Source: Citricoccus muralis (lineage in GTDB: Bacteria; Actinomycetota; Actinomycetes; Actinomycetales; Micrococcaceae). Taken from it: a stretch of 64,000 nt of DNA. The notes under the pieces are model-generated. The model did not search any database. It was given only the letters and a program-made list of their open reading frames with translations, and was not told the DNA's origin. The stretch lies in NCBI RefSeq assembly GCF_029637705.1, contig NZ_CP121252.1:372001-436000 (forward strand). Reading direction: 5' to 3'. Both the position numbers and the translations under genes were made by a program. Below are positions 8,715 to 18,328 of the stretch, piece after piece; positions within the stretch are counted from its first letter, which is position 1, and each line of letters starts with the position of its first letter.

Positions 8715-9692
8715 GTGCCTGAATCGACCGTTGCCCCCGTGCGCCCTGCCGCCCCGCAGGACACGCTTCCCTCGGGTGATCGGCAGCGGCAGGAACGCGA
8801 ACACCGCAGCGCACGCCGTCGGCGCAGTCGGAAAAACTGGGCGCTGTTCCTGCTCTTCGCTGGACCGAACATCGCGCTGATTCTGCTGTTTATCTACTAC
8901 CCGCTGATCGCCAATATCCGGTACTCGCTGCTGAACTGGCGGCTGGGGTCCGACACCGCGACCTTCATCGGGCTCGATAACTACGTGCGGTTCTTCACCT
9001 CGGATACCGGGGTAGAGGTGTGGCGCATCACCGGGATCTTCACCGTCGCGACCGTCGTTGGCTCCATGGTGCTCGGGCTGGCGCTGGCGCTGGTGTTGAA
9101 CCAGAAACTGCCCGGCCGCACCGCGGTGCGCACCGCCGTCTTCTCACCCTATGTGCTCTCCGGCGTCGGCGTGGGACTGGTGTGGAGCTTCATTTTCGAC
9201 CCTAACCTGGGCGTGCTGGGGCATGTGTTCCGCTACTTCGGGCGCAACTCCCCGCAGTGGTTCCTCGACGCCGATTTGGCCCTGGTGATGGTGATCATCG
9301 TCTACATCTGGAAGAACCTGGGCTACTGCGCGGTGATTTTCCTGGCCGGGCTGCAAGCGATCCCACAGGAGTTGATCGAGGCCTCCAACATTGACCGGGC
9401 CGGCCCGATCCGCCGCTTCGTCAAAGTGGTGCTGCCGCTGCTCAGCCCCACCATGTTCTTCATCCTCATCACCTCGATCCTGTCCTCCATGCAGGCATTC
9501 GACGTGCTGCGGATCATGACTCCCGACGGCCACGGCACCAACACCATCCTGTTCGAGGTGTACCTGCAGTCGTTCGGCGCTTACCAGCGCGCCGGCTACT
9601 CCGCCGCCATCTCCGTGGTGCTGTTTCTGGTGCTGTTCATCATTACCGCGGTGCAGATCCGGTTCGTGGAGAAGAAGGTGCACTACGCATGA
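8715..9692 (+). CDS. ugpA: ABC transporter permease, UgpA/MalF type
   Basis: 325 residues from a GTG at 8715. TAGGGT (8702-8707) ends 7 nt before it, as at other leaderless starts in this window; an ATG at 8694 is the alternative, and the frame is open much further upstream without family similarity. After an Arg-rich cytoplasmic head there are six membrane segments (first WALFLLFAGPNIALILLFIYY) and the EAA loop (LIEASNIDRAGPIRRFVKVVLPLL) that docks the ATPase. The first permease of a four-gene importer for glycerol-3-phosphate or a related glycerol or sugar compound; it overlaps ugpE by 4 nt (ATGA). Confidence 0.85.
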   Translation: MPESTVAPVRPAAPQDTLPSGDRQRQEREHRSARRRRSRKNWALFLLFAGPNIALILLFIYYPLIANIRYSLLNWRLGSDTATFIGLDNYVRFFTSDTGVEVWRITGIFTVATVVGSMVLGLALALVLNQKLPGRTAVRTAVFSPYVLSGVGVGLVWSFIFDPNLGVLGHVFRYFGRNSPQWFLDADLALVMVIIVYIWKNLGYCAVIFLAGLQAIPQELIEASNIDRAGPIRRFVKVVLPLLSPTMFFILITSILSSMQAFDVLRIMTPDGHGTNTILFEVYLQSFGAYQRAGYSAAISVVLFLVLFIITAVQIRFVEKKVHYA

Positions 9693-10534
9693 AAAACGCG
9701 CTGCGCCCCCGCAATCTGTGGTCTGCCCTGGCCGGCGGCTACCTCCCCATGCTGCTGGCCCTGCTCATCGTGGTGCTGCCGCTGCTGTGGATGGTCATCT
9801 CGTCGTTCAAACCGGTCAGCGAGATCGTCACCACCGCCCCCACCTTCTGGCCCCAGGACCCGACCCCCGACAACTACGCCGAGGTGGCCCGCCGGGTACC
9901 GTTGGGTACCTTGTTCCTGAACAGCCTGATCACCACCGGGGTCGGCTCGCTCATCAAGGTGCTGCTGGCCATCACCACCGCCTACGCCCTGGTGTTCATC
10001 AACGTGCGGTTCAAGAACCTGATTTTCTTGGGCATCCTGGTGGCCCTGATGGTGCCCCCGGAAGTGGCGATGCTGCCGAACTACCTGACCATTTCCGGGC
10101 TCGGCGGGCGCAACACCCTGTGGGGCATCGTGCTACCCGGGCTCGGCACCGCGTTCGGCACCTTCCTGCTGCGACAGCAATTCAAAACCGTGCCCTCTGC
10201 CCTGGTGGAGGCGGCAGAACTCGACGGCGCCGGCCACTGGAAGCGACTCTGGCGGGTGATCGTGCCCGTCTCCGGACCCACCATCGCCACCGTCGCCCTG
10301 GTCACCATCGTCAACGAGTGGAACAACTTCCTCTGGCCGCTGATCATCACCGACTCCACCTCCACCATGACCCTGCCGGTGGGCCTGAACCTGCTCAACT
10401 CCGTGGAAGGCCAGACCGGCACCTACGGGATTCTGATGGCCGGCGCGGTGCTCGTGATCGTGCCCGTGCTCATCGTCTTCGCCGCCCTGCAACGCTACAT
10501 CGTCGCCGGCCTCACCCAGGGCGCTGTCAAATAA
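9689..10534 (+). CDS. ugpE: ABC transporter permease, UgpE/MalG type
   Basis: 281 residues with six membrane segments and the MalG-type EAA loop (LVEAAELDGAGHWKRLWRVI). PEVAMLPNYLTISGLGG..NTLWGIVLPGL and the final ALQRYIVAGLTQGAVK are typical of carbohydrate ABC permeases, the C-terminus matching UgpE/MalG ends closely. It is the second permease, translationally coupled to ugpA through an ATGA overlap, and is followed after 70 nt by the binding protein. Confidence 0.9.
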   Translation: MKNALRPRNLWSALAGGYLPMLLALLIVVLPLLWMVISSFKPVSEIVTTAPTFWPQDPTPDNYAEVARRVPLGTLFLNSLITTGVGSLIKVLLAITTAYALVFINVRFKNLIFLGILVALMVPPEVAMLPNYLTISGLGGRNTLWGIVLPGLGTAFGTFLLRQQFKTVPSALVEAAELDGAGHWKRLWRVIVPVSGPTIATVALVTIVNEWNNFLWPLIITDSTSTMTLPVGLNLLNSVEGQTGTYGILMAGAVLVIVPVLIVFAALQRYIVAGLTQGAVK

Positions 10535-10604
10535 CCGACCTCACCGACCCAACTGTCCCTGACTGCACTGTTCCACACCGATTCATCCCGAACACAGGAG
10601 AAGC

Positions 10605-11972
10605 ATGATGAACACTCACCCCGAGAAGAAGACCATCTGGCGGACCCGCCGCGGCCTCGCGCTGGCCGTCACCCTCACTGCTGGACTGGCCCTGACAGCA
10701 TGCGGCCCCTCCACCTCCAGCTCTGACGACGCGGCCGCCTCCGACGCCGAAGCCGCCGCCGAGTACGAGGACGTCGAACCCGCCGACTCCATCACCTTCT
10801 GGTCCAACCACCCGGGTGGCTCCATCGACATCGAGAAGGAACTGATCTCCGCCTTCGAGGAAGAGACTGGCATCACCGTCGAGCACGTCACCGCCGGCGC
10901 GAACTACGAGGAGGTCTCCGAGCGTTTCCAGACCGCCCAGGCCTCCGGTGAGGTCGGCGACGTCGTCGTGCTCTCCGACGCCACCTGGTTCACCAACTAT
11001 CTCAACGACTCGCTGGCGCCGGTGGACCCGCTGTTCGAGGCGATTGACGCCGATACCTCCACCTACCAGGAGGCCCTCTACGGCGACTACCTCTACGAAG
11101 AGGCTCACTACGGCGCTCCCTACGCCCGCTCCACCCCGATCTTCTACTACAACAAGGATCATTACGAGGAGGCCGGACTCGACGACGCCGCCCCCGAGAC
11201 CTGGGAAGACATGATCTCGGCCTCAGAGCAATTGGCCGACGCCGACACCGGCGCGACGGCTTTCACCTTCCCACCGCAGGCCGAGTACCCGGCCTGGACC
11301 ATGTCGAACCTGGTGTGGAGCCACGGTGGGGGCTGGTCCGAGGAGTGGGACTTCTCCTCTGTTTCCTCGGATGAGACCGTGGAAGCGCTGCAGATCGCCC
11401 AGGACATGGTGAACGACGACCTCGCCATGGTGTCCTCCGGCGACCCCGCCACCGACTTCTCGGCAGGCGCGGCCAGCCAGGTCGTGGCCTCCACCGGGTC
11501 ACTCTCCGGCATCCTCGATACTGCTGATTTCGAGGTCGGCGTCGGCTTCCTGCCCCTGGGCCCCTCCGGTGACAACGCCGTGGTGCCTACCGGTGGCGCC
11601 GGGCTGAGCGTCGCCGCCAAGTCCTCCCCGGAGAAGCAGCTGGCCGCCGCCATGTTCATCGACTTCGTGACCAATACCGAGAACACCGCCACCTTCTCCG
11701 AGGGCACCGGGTACCTGCCGGTCCGCACCGACGTCGACATGTCCGAGGTGTACGCTGAGACCCCGCAGTTCGAAGCGGCCGTGAACCAGCTGGAGAACGC
11801 CCGCCCGCAGGACTACGCCCGGGTGTTCCTGCCCGGCGGTGACCTGAACCTGTCGCAGACCCTGCAGCGCATCTTGACCTCCGACGTCGAGGTGGCCGAC
11901 GAAATGTCGACCCTGGAATCCACCTTGCAGGACCTCTACGACAACGATCTGGAGCCGCAGCTCAGCGAGTGA
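10605..11972 (+). CDS. ugpB: Extracellular solute-binding lipoprotein, UgpB type
   Basis: 455 residues. A twin-basic N-terminus and a hydrophobic segment end in the lipobox LTAC (Cys about residue 33), then a Ser/Asp/Ala-rich acidic linker. The body is a family 1 extracellular binding protein: [41 protein letters not shown] and PPQTWEDM-like text. The NxxxGG and TGSLSGIL patterns resemble UgpB, which binds glycerol-3-phosphate or glycerophosphodiesters, but related proteins bind maltose or raffinose, so the ligand is inferred from the operon only. AGGAGAAGC precedes the ATG. It is the most highly expressed-looking gene of the operon by codon choice. Confidence 0.85.
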   Translation: MMNTHPEKKTIWRTRRGLALAVTLTAGLALTACGPSTSSSDDAAASDAEAAAEYEDVEPADSITFWSNHPGGSIDIEKELISAFEEETGITVEHVTAGANYEEVSERFQTAQASGEVGDVVVLSDATWFTNYLNDSLAPVDPLFEAIDADTSTYQEALYGDYLYEEAHYGAPYARSTPIFYYNKDHYEEAGLDDAAPETWEDMISASEQLADADTGATAFTFPPQAEYPAWTMSNLVWSHGGGWSEEWDFSSVSSDETVEALQIAQDMVNDDLAMVSSGDPATDFSAGAASQVVASTGSLSGILDTADFEVGVGFLPLGPSGDNAVVPTGGAGLSVAAKSSPEKQLAAAMFIDFVTNTENTATFSEGTGYLPVRTDVDMSEVYAETPQFEAAVNQLENARPQDYARVFLPGGDLNLSQTLQRILTSDVEVADEMSTLESTLQDLYDNDLEPQLSE

Positions 11973-12051
11973 CCCTGACCGGTCCTCACCTAAGAAGCAC
12001 TCTTCACTTCTCAACACTTCCAAACACCAGCACCAGGAAGCACGGAACACC

Positions 12052-13161
12052 ATGGATGTCACGTTAAACGCAGTGGGTCTGCAGTACCCGGGCGCGGATC
12101 GTCTCGCCGTGAGCGACGTCAATCTGCACATCGCCGACGGCGATTTCCTGGTGCTGGTGGGCCCCTCCGGCTGCGGGAAGTCAACCACGCTGCGCATGCT
12201 CGCCGGATTGGAGCTGCCCACCGAGGGCACCATCCATTTCGGCGACGACGACGTGACCACCACCCCCGCCTCCGATCGTGACATCGCCATGGTGTTTCAG
12301 AACTATGCGCTCTACCCGCACATGTCCGTGGAGGGGAACATGGAGTTCGCGCTGAAGAACTCCGGTGTCGAGAAGCAGGAGCGCCGTCGCCGCATTGATG
12401 AGGCGGCGCGCCTGCTCGACATCACCCCCTACCTGGACCGCAAACCCCGCGCCCTCTCGGGTGGCCAGCGCCAGCGCGTGGCCATGGGCCGAGCCATCGT
12501 GCGCGACCCGGAAGTGTTCTTGATGGACGAGCCGCTGTCCAACCTGGACGCTAAGCTACGCGTGCAGACCCGCACCCAGATTTCCGAATTGCAGCGCCGG
12601 CTCGGCGTCACCACCGTCTACGTCACCCACGACCAGACCGAGGCGATGACCATGGGCGACCGGGTGGTGGTGATGAACGCCGGGCACATCGAGCAGGTCG
12701 GCACCCCGAAGGAGCTCTACGACCGGCCCGCCACCCTGTTCGTGGCCGGATTCATCGGCTCACCCACCATGAACCTGCTGCCCGGCACCGTCGTCGCCTC
12801 GCCCGAAGGAGGGATCGCGGTGCGCGTGGGCAGAAACCTGCTGCCGGTGCCGAACGGCGTCACCTTCGACCACGACGACGTCGTGGTCGGCATCCGCCCC
12901 GAAGACCTGGAGTTGCGCGGCACCGGGACCGACAGCGACACCGACGACCACGTGACCATCAACGTTTCCCTCGTGGAATCCGTGGGATCCGATGTGTACG
13001 TCTACGGCAGCCCCGACGGTGATGAATCCACCCGGATTGTCGCCCGCATCGGCAAAGAACACCAGCCCGAAGCCGGGGAACGGCTTACGCTGGCCGCCGC
13101 TGCCGACCGCGTCTTGTTCTTCGATGCGACAACAGAACGCCTCGTCAGCGCCGGAGCCTGA
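12052..13161 (+). CDS. ugpC: ABC transporter ATPase, UgpC/MsiK type
   Basis: 369 residues. Walker [11 protein letters not shown]-loop [12 protein letters not shown], signature LSGGQRQRV, Walker [13 protein letters not shown] and the H-loop VTHDQTEA are all present. The C-terminal 120 residues form the TOBE/MalK regulatory domain ([10 protein letters not shown], then a VYVYG strand). It energises UgpA/UgpE uptake. Its location inside the operon suggests it is dedicated rather than a shared MsiK. The LuxR gene starts 66 nt downstream of its stop. Confidence 0.93.
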   Translation: MDVTLNAVGLQYPGADRLAVSDVNLHIADGDFLVLVGPSGCGKSTTLRMLAGLELPTEGTIHFGDDDVTTTPASDRDIAMVFQNYALYPHMSVEGNMEFALKNSGVEKQERRRRIDEAARLLDITPYLDRKPRALSGGQRQRVAMGRAIVRDPEVFLMDEPLSNLDAKLRVQTRTQISELQRRLGVTTVYVTHDQTEAMTMGDRVVVMNAGHIEQVGTPKELYDRPATLFVAGFIGSPTMNLLPGTVVASPEGGIAVRVGRNLLPVPNGVTFDHDDVVVGIRPEDLELRGTGTDSDTDDHVTINVSLVESVGSDVYVYGSPDGDESTRIVARIGKEHQPEAGERLTLAAAADRVLFFDATTERLVSAGA

Positions 13162-13227
13162 GTAGAATTACTCTCAACGGTCACTTAATGGTTGAAGGAC
13201 CGTTCCTGGCGGAGGGGGGTGACGATC

Positions 13228-15753
13228 GTGTGGGTCGGCCGCGAACCAGAACGACGCAGACTGCGTGAACTCCTGAATACCGCCACGTTGCCCCCGGGCG
13301 CGGTGCGCTTTGTTCAGCTCGACGGCGCCCTGGGCATCGGCAAAAGTTCTCTGCTCGCCCACGTGCTCCCCGAGATCATCGCCCGCACCTTCGTGGTGCG
13401 CGGCAACCGACTCTTCGCCGACTCTCCGCTGGCTGCAGTGCGCGCCCTGTTAGAGGAACTGCTCGGCCAGCCGCTGGAAGAATTGCTAGCACGGGCCACC
13501 CCGGCCGCGCTCGCCCGCCACGGCGCCGAGGCCCTGGGCGAGCAACCCACCGTGATCGCCGTCGACGACGCCCCCTGGCTCGACGAGGCCTCCCAAGAAC
13601 TGCTGGACGAGCTACTGCTGGCCCCCATTGCCAGCCCGCTGATCCTGCTGCTGGTGCACCGTATCGAGGCCGAACCCCACCGGCTCATCTCCGCCGCCCG
13701 CCGACGCGGCGCCTTCCACGACCACATGACCCTGACCGGAATCCCGGACCGGCAGATCGACCAGTTGGTCTCCGACCTGCGCCCCCAGCAACGCCGTGCC
13801 GTGGTCGACGTCGCCCAGGGCAACCCGCTCTTCGCCCGCACCGCTCTGGCCGGATTCCGTCGCCACCCCTCCGCCCGCCGGGTGGACGAGGTGCTCCGCC
13901 TGGAAGAAGGCAGCCACGCCGCAGTGCTCAGCGCGGCTATCGTTGACGACGTCGCCTCTCTCACCACCTCCGGGCGCGCCGTGATCGAGGCGATGGCCGT
14001 GCTGGGCCGGGACGATGAAGCGCACACCGTAGGCGAACTGGCCGGGGTGGACGAGCCCACCTACCGCACCGCTGTGCAGGAGCTCACCGGAGTGGGACTG
14101 CTCAGCACCGGCGTCCGTGAGGCGTTGCACCCGGTGGTGCGCTTCAGCGTGTACCAGGGCATCGAACCCGCCCGCCGCGTCACCGCCCACCGCCGCGCCG
14201 CCGAACTGGCCCAAGACGAACTGCTCACCCGCGCTGAACACCTAGCCCACGCCGCGGCGTATCTGGGCGAGCAGGAAACCTCCGTACTCATCGACGCCGC
14301 CCGGCTCGCTGTGGTGTCCGAACCGCACACGGTGTTGCGTTGGCTCAGTCACGTCCCGGCCGAATACCGCAGCCTCGCCTCTGAAACCCTGTTGGCTCGG
14401 GCCGAAATGCTCAGCGGCGAGCACGAGCGCGCGACCATCCGTCTGCAAGCACTGCTGGCCGTGCACGAAACCGCCGAGGCCCGCATTCTGCTGGCCAACG
14501 TGTTGCGCATCCGCGGGGAACTCCACGAGGCCCGCAGCGTGCTGGCGCGAGCGGTGAATGACGACGATGCCGTCACCCCGGCCCTGTTGCGTGAGCTGAT
14601 CGACGTCATCGGGCTCATGGACGGCAGCCCTCCCTCCGACCTCGTGGCCCGGCTCGAAGCCACCCCGGGGGAGGAGAACCGGATCACCGGCATCGTCTAC
14701 CGGGTCATGGACCAGCTCGCCGCCGGCGACGTCCGCCAGGCGCGCGCCGATTTCGCCGAAGCGCTGACCTGGCTGATGGCTGCCGACACAGACCAGCTGC
14801 GACCGCTGTTGCGCGCCCTGGTCTGCGCGGTGTGGAACGCGTTCATGCTCGAGGAATACGCGGTAGGGGAGGAACTGGCCACGCGCGGGCTGAGCGTGGC
14901 ACGACGCTTCGGTCAGGCCGATGTGCTGGCGAACCTCGGCGTCGGAAAGGCCTTCTCCCAGGTGCAGCTCGCCCGGATTCCCGACGTCGACGCCACCGCG
15001 CTGCAAGCCATTCAAGACGCCGAGCACTTCGCCTCCGACGAGATCGAGGCCATGGCCCGCGCCGCACTGCTGACGTCCGCCCAAGCGCAGGCGACCATCC
15101 GGCCGGAGCTGCTGCGGCAGCGCTACGACGAGCTGCGGCGCTCGGCCATTCCGCGCTTTGGCTGGTGGCGCCGCGCCGTACTCACCGCACTCACCCGGGT
15201 GTCCGCGCTGCTGGGTGAACCGGATCTGCGCAGCGAACTGCTGGGAGAGCCGCGCGACGCGATGGCCCCGCTGCGCTATGCCGACGCCGCCCTGGCCGCC
15301 GCCGTGCAGGGCAATGTGGAGTTGGCCGTCCAATTACTGGACGAGGGTGAAGCATTGGCTGAACAGCATGGCTCCCGGGGCCAGATCGGGATGATCCAGA
15401 TCGCCCGCGCCGAAATGCTCACCCGGCAGAAACAGTTCGTGCGCGCCCGCGAACTCCTGCACCAGGCGCGCGCCGTCTTCGAAGAACGCGGCATGGCCCT
15501 GCAACTCGGCCGGGTGCACGGCAGTTTGGCTCGACTCGACGCCGCCGAATCACAAGAACATGACCCGCTGAACGTGCTCACCCGGCGCGAACGCGAGATC
15601 GTCGAAGAGATCGGTGCGGGGTTCACCAGCCGCGAGATCGCCGACCACTTCACCCTCAGCCCGCGTACCGTGGAGAACCACACCGCCAACATCATGCGGA
15701 AGCTGCAGGTCTCCTCCCGGATGGGCATCGTGGCCCTACTGCGTCGACGCTGA
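13228..15753 (+). CDS. Large ATP-binding LuxR family regulator (LAL-type)
   Basis: About 841 residues. Start chosen as GTG at 13228, 8 nt after GGAGGGGGG; the frame also allows TTG at 13192. An N-terminal AAA/STAND ATPase has Walker A GALGIGKSS and Walker B VIAVDDAPWL. The middle 500 residues are TPR-like helical repeats. The C-terminal HTH is of GerE/LuxR type (LTRREREIVEEIGAGF, SREIADHF, SPRTVENHTANIMRKL). MalT-like proteins bind an inducer and ATP, then activate transport genes; its place behind the ugp-type operon suggests it controls that importer. Confidence 0.9.
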   Translation: MWVGREPERRRLRELLNTATLPPGAVRFVQLDGALGIGKSSLLAHVLPEIIARTFVVRGNRLFADSPLAAVRALLEELLGQPLEELLARATPAALARHGAEALGEQPTVIAVDDAPWLDEASQELLDELLLAPIASPLILLLVHRIEAEPHRLISAARRRGAFHDHMTLTGIPDRQIDQLVSDLRPQQRRAVVDVAQGNPLFARTALAGFRRHPSARRVDEVLRLEEGSHAAVLSAAIVDDVASLTTSGRAVIEAMAVLGRDDEAHTVGELAGVDEPTYRTAVQELTGVGLLSTGVREALHPVVRFSVYQGIEPARRVTAHRRAAELAQDELLTRAEHLAHAAAYLGEQETSVLIDAARLAVVSEPHTVLRWLSHVPAEYRSLASETLLARAEMLSGEHERATIRLQALLAVHETAEARILLANVLRIRGELHEARSVLARAVNDDDAVTPALLRELIDVIGLMDGSPPSDLVARLEATPGEENRITGIVYRVMDQLAAGDVRQARADFAEALTWLMAADTDQLRPLLRALVCAVWNAFMLEEYAVGEELATRGLSVARRFGQADVLANLGVGKAFSQVQLARIPDVDATALQAIQDAEHFASDEIEAMARAALLTSAQAQATIRPELLRQRYDELRRSAIPRFGWWRRAVLTALTRVSALLGEPDLRSELLGEPRDAMAPLRYADAALAAAVQGNVELAVQLLDEGEALAEQHGSRGQIGMIQIARAEMLTRQKQFVRARELLHQARAVFEERGMALQLGRVHGSLARLDAAESQEHDPLNVLTRREREIVEEIGAGFTSREIADHFTLSPRTVENHTANIMRKLQVSSRMGIVALLRRR

Positions 15754-16254
15754 TTCAATTTTTAGGTAGGAATACCTATTCCGTCCGTCCCGTGAGACGG
15801 GAGAGAATTTCAGTGTGACCCCAACTAGTTCTGTCGGCGACTGAGCGCCACCCCTTGCAGAACTCAACAGCGTCTCGGTCGGCCTTCCCTTCGGTCGTAC
15901 CGGGGCGCTGTTCCCCTCTCTGCACTCGATAGCGCATCAGAGACGAAAGATGGGCAACTCTAGCTGAAAGTTTGGCGGCAGAGCACACGCGCTCGTCATG
16001 ACCGTGATGAGCTGGAGGCGAGTATCGCTATGAGGACAACACCGGCGAGGACGACTGCGCGCCGACGGTCGGAGGTGCTGGTCGGGCTCGGGGCGCGCAC
16101 TCTGTCCTTGTCGGCAGGCGAACCCTCGGGGATGACCCTGCGTGACGCGGAGCGCGCACCGCGGTGGCTCACAGAATTCGCCGACCTCTACGGTGGTCCC
16201 GGGCACGCGGCAACGCTTGCTCGTTCTTACTCACCGTGAACCTGGGAGAACTCC
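15754..16254 (+). other. 500-bp gap without a convincing gene
   Basis: Just after the LuxR stop is a perfect inverted repeat TAGGTA-GGAA-TACCTA (15763-15778), then a short hairpin CCCGT-GAG-ACGGG (15789-15801), either of which may end transcription. The rest contains short overlapping open frames on both strands (15776-15988 and 15937-16206 minus, 16030-16239 plus) with no recognisable motif. They may be decayed coding DNA. I do not recognise a SAM riboswitch ahead of the metQ-like gene. Confidence 0.4.
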
Positions 16255-17154
16255 TTGCCACCTCATCGTCACCGCACCGATCGCAACCACACTCGGATCA
16301 GACCACTCGTAGCGGTCGCTGCACTGGCTACCTTGTCTCTGAGCGGCTGTGGGCTGGCGAACGTCATCGGCTCCGAGGACACCATCAGCATCGTGGTGAC
16401 CGAAAACGCGCCGTTCCAGGAGCCGACGAAAATCGCCGAAAAGCTCTTGGCGGAAGAGGGATGGGAGCTCGACGCCACCTACGTCACCGACATCATTCAG
16501 CCCAATCACGCGGTGAGCAACGGCGAATACGACGTCAATTTCTTCCAGAACATCAGTTACCTGCACCAGTTCAATGAGGACAACAACCTCGACATCGAAC
16601 CGATCCTGTTCATGTTCGAGCAGCCCTCCGGGGTGTATTCGAGCCGCTACGACTCTCTCGATGAGCTTCCCGAGGGCGCGCAGATCGCGCTGCCGGTGGA
16701 TACCGCAAATAATGGTCGCGGCATTCGACTACTGGCCCGGGGTGGGCTCATCGAAATCGACGAGTCCGTTCCGGTGGCGAAGCTCAGCGTCGAAGACATC
16801 ACCAGCAACCCGCGGAATCTGGAGTTTGTGGAAGTTGACCAGCAATCGGTGGGCAGCATCTATCCCGACGTGGATGCGGTGTTCGGGTTCGCACGCTTGC
16901 TTGCTGAGATCGATGTGATGCCCGACGAGGTGCTGATCATGGAGTCACAGGAGGAGGCGTTGCCTTTCGCCCTCACCTTGGCCGCCCAGCCCGACTTCGT
17001 CGAAAACGAACCGGAGAAGTTCGAGGCGCTGCAGCGGGCATATCACTCGGACGAGGTACGTGACTGGTACGAGGACTACCTCGACGGACTGCTGACTCCT
17101 GCGTTTGATCGTGACCTCGATGCTGCCTGGGCGCAGGTAAACACTCAGAAATAG
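16255..17154 (+). CDS. metQ: Orphan MetQ/NlpA family substrate-binding lipoprotein
   Basis: 299 residues from a TTG at 16255 with GGGAGAA 8 nt upstream. The lipobox is LSGC (Cys about residue 32). The body follows NlpA proteins: ISIVVTENAPFQEP, NGEYDVNFFQNISYLHQFN, IALPVDTANNGRGIRLLARGG, and the Q-rich hinge FVEVDQQSVGS. The family binds D/L-methionine or related amino acids for MetNI. No metN or metI gene is adjacent, so it must share a transporter encoded elsewhere or be a relic. The closest family member would be compared to judge ligand-pocket residues. Confidence 0.88.
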   Translation: MPPHRHRTDRNHTRIRPLVAVAALATLSLSGCGLANVIGSEDTISIVVTENAPFQEPTKIAEKLLAEEGWELDATYVTDIIQPNHAVSNGEYDVNFFQNISYLHQFNEDNNLDIEPILFMFEQPSGVYSSRYDSLDELPEGAQIALPVDTANNGRGIRLLARGGLIEIDESVPVAKLSVEDITSNPRNLEFVEVDQQSVGSIYPDVDAVFGFARLLAEIDVMPDEVLIMESQEEALPFALTLAAQPDFVENEPEKFEALQRAYHSDEVRDWYEDYLDGLLTPAFDRDLDAAWAQVNTQK

Positions 17155-17232
17155 ACGCTCCAACCCTGGCTTCTGGCCGGGCGTGGTGATAAATGTCGAA
17201 GTGTCACTCACCGCTCGAATGAAGGACATGTC

Positions 17233-17697
17233 ATGACTCAGCCTCCACAGCCTCCCTACGAACCGGGCAACAACGGCGGTTCCGGCGAAGGCTCAGAACA
17301 CAACCCGTACTCCCAGCAGTCGAAGGCATCCGGTTTCGGCAGCCAGGGCTTCACCCCGACCTCCGCCGAAGCCAAGGGCTTCTTCGGGGCGCTCTTCGAC
17401 TTCAGCTTCCAGAGCTACGTCACGGTGAAGTTCGCCAAGCTGATCTACATCCTGTTGCTGTTGTTCATCGCCCTGTGGTTGGTCTTCGGCTGGCTCATCG
17501 CCTCCATCAGCATAATGAGCCAGGAGCCGGTGATCGGTATTGGCTTGCTGCTGCTTGGCTGGATTCCCGGCGCGGTGATGCTGGTGCTGGCTCGCGTGGG
17601 CCTCGAGTTCTACATCGCGATGATCCGTACCGCACAGAACACCGCGGGCACCCGCCAGGAGATTGAGGCGCTACGTCGGGAACTGACGCGACGCTGA
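17233..17697 (+). CDS. DUF4282 domain membrane protein
   Basis: 154 residues. The N-terminal 50 are hydrophilic and Gly/Ser/Gln/Pro-rich. Then AKGFFGALFDFSFQSYVTVKF leads into two membrane segments (LIYILLLLFIALWLVFGWLIAS and GIGLLLLGWIPGAVMLVLARVGLEFYIAMIR), the arrangement of DUF4282 proteins. A charged C-terminal helix ends in RRELTRR. AAGGACATGTC precedes the ATG. Function unknown; convergent with the phosphatase gene with no spacer. Confidence 0.85.
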   Translation: MTQPPQPPYEPGNNGGSGEGSEHNPYSQQSKASGFGSQGFTPTSAEAKGFFGALFDFSFQSYVTVKFAKLIYILLLLFIALWLVFGWLIASISIMSQEPVIGIGLLLLGWIPGAVMLVLARVGLEFYIAMIRTAQNTAGTRQEIEALRRELTRR

Positions 17698-17698
17698 T

Positions 17699-18325
17699 TC
17701 AGGGCTGACCGAGAATATCTCCGCTCAGAACCGCCAGGAGACCATCGGCGCCGGCTTCGATGGTTTCGAGGGTGGCGTAGAACCCAGAATCAGGCCCGTA
17801 CCAGGGGTCCGGGACGTCGGTGGCCGAAATGGGCACCGTACTCCCGGGCGCCAGGGCACCGCCGGGGCGCAGGCACCCGGAAGGCGCGACGCTCAGCCCG
17901 GTGCCGTCGAACTCTCGCCACAAGTGGATCCGCTCCAGCGGGATGTCCCACCCCTGGGCGAGCTTACCCAGGGCGCGGGCATGCGCGGCCGTCATCGCCA
18001 GAATCAGCCCCGAGCGTTCCATCTCGTCGCGGGTAACCTGGTGTGCGCTGTGATTAACCGGCACCGAGTAACCCTGCTCACCGAGCACCTGAGCGGCCGG
18101 CGGATAGATCGGGTTGCCGTGCTCCTCATCGGAGACCCCGGCACTCCACACCCGATCCACGGGAAGGTTGGCCAGCATGTCGTCGTCGTCTCGGGCGTCC
18201 GCGTGGAGCAGACGCTGATCTAGCACTACTTCGGCCATCGGCGAGCGGCAAATATTGCCGGTGCACACGATGAGAATGCGGGACTGCTCGTGCAGTTGGT
18301 CACGGAGTCGGTCGCTGGCGCCCAT
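17699..18325 (-). CDS. Low-molecular-weight protein-tyrosine phosphatase
   Basis: 208 residues, longer than the usual 150-165. The P-loop VCTGNICRSPMAE (C-X5-R-S) is at about residues 20-32, and the general-acid loop DVPDPWYG is near the C-terminus. An insertion of about 25 residues before that loop (WREFDGTGLSVAPSG...) explains the extra length and is unusual. Enzymes of this class dephosphorylate tyrosine or arginine residues and often act with capsule or cell-wall kinases. GGAGG lies 8 nt before the ATG. It is 3 nt downstream of the glucosidase stop on the same strand, suggesting co-transcription. Confidence 0.92.
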   Translation of the reverse strand: MGASDRLRDQLHEQSRILIVCTGNICRSPMAEVVLDQRLLHADARDDDDMLANLPVDRVWSAGVSDEEHGNPIYPPAAQVLGEQGYSVPVNHSAHQVTRDEMERSGLILAMTAAHARALGKLAQGWDIPLERIHLWREFDGTGLSVAPSGCLRPGGALAPGSTVPISATDVPDPWYGPDSGFYATLETIEAGADGLLAVLSGDILGQP

Positions 18326-18328
18326 GGA

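Noticed and set aside
7304-8872. N-terminal extension of flavohemoglobin to base 8872
   Set aside because: The extra residues are Arg/Ser-rich, do not resemble a globin, and overlap the upstream promoter region; MLKLSPD at 8518 is the family start.
15754-16254. Small genes in the gap before metQ
   Set aside because: Overlapping short frames on both strands lack motifs, ribosome sites and consistent codon bias, so none was called.
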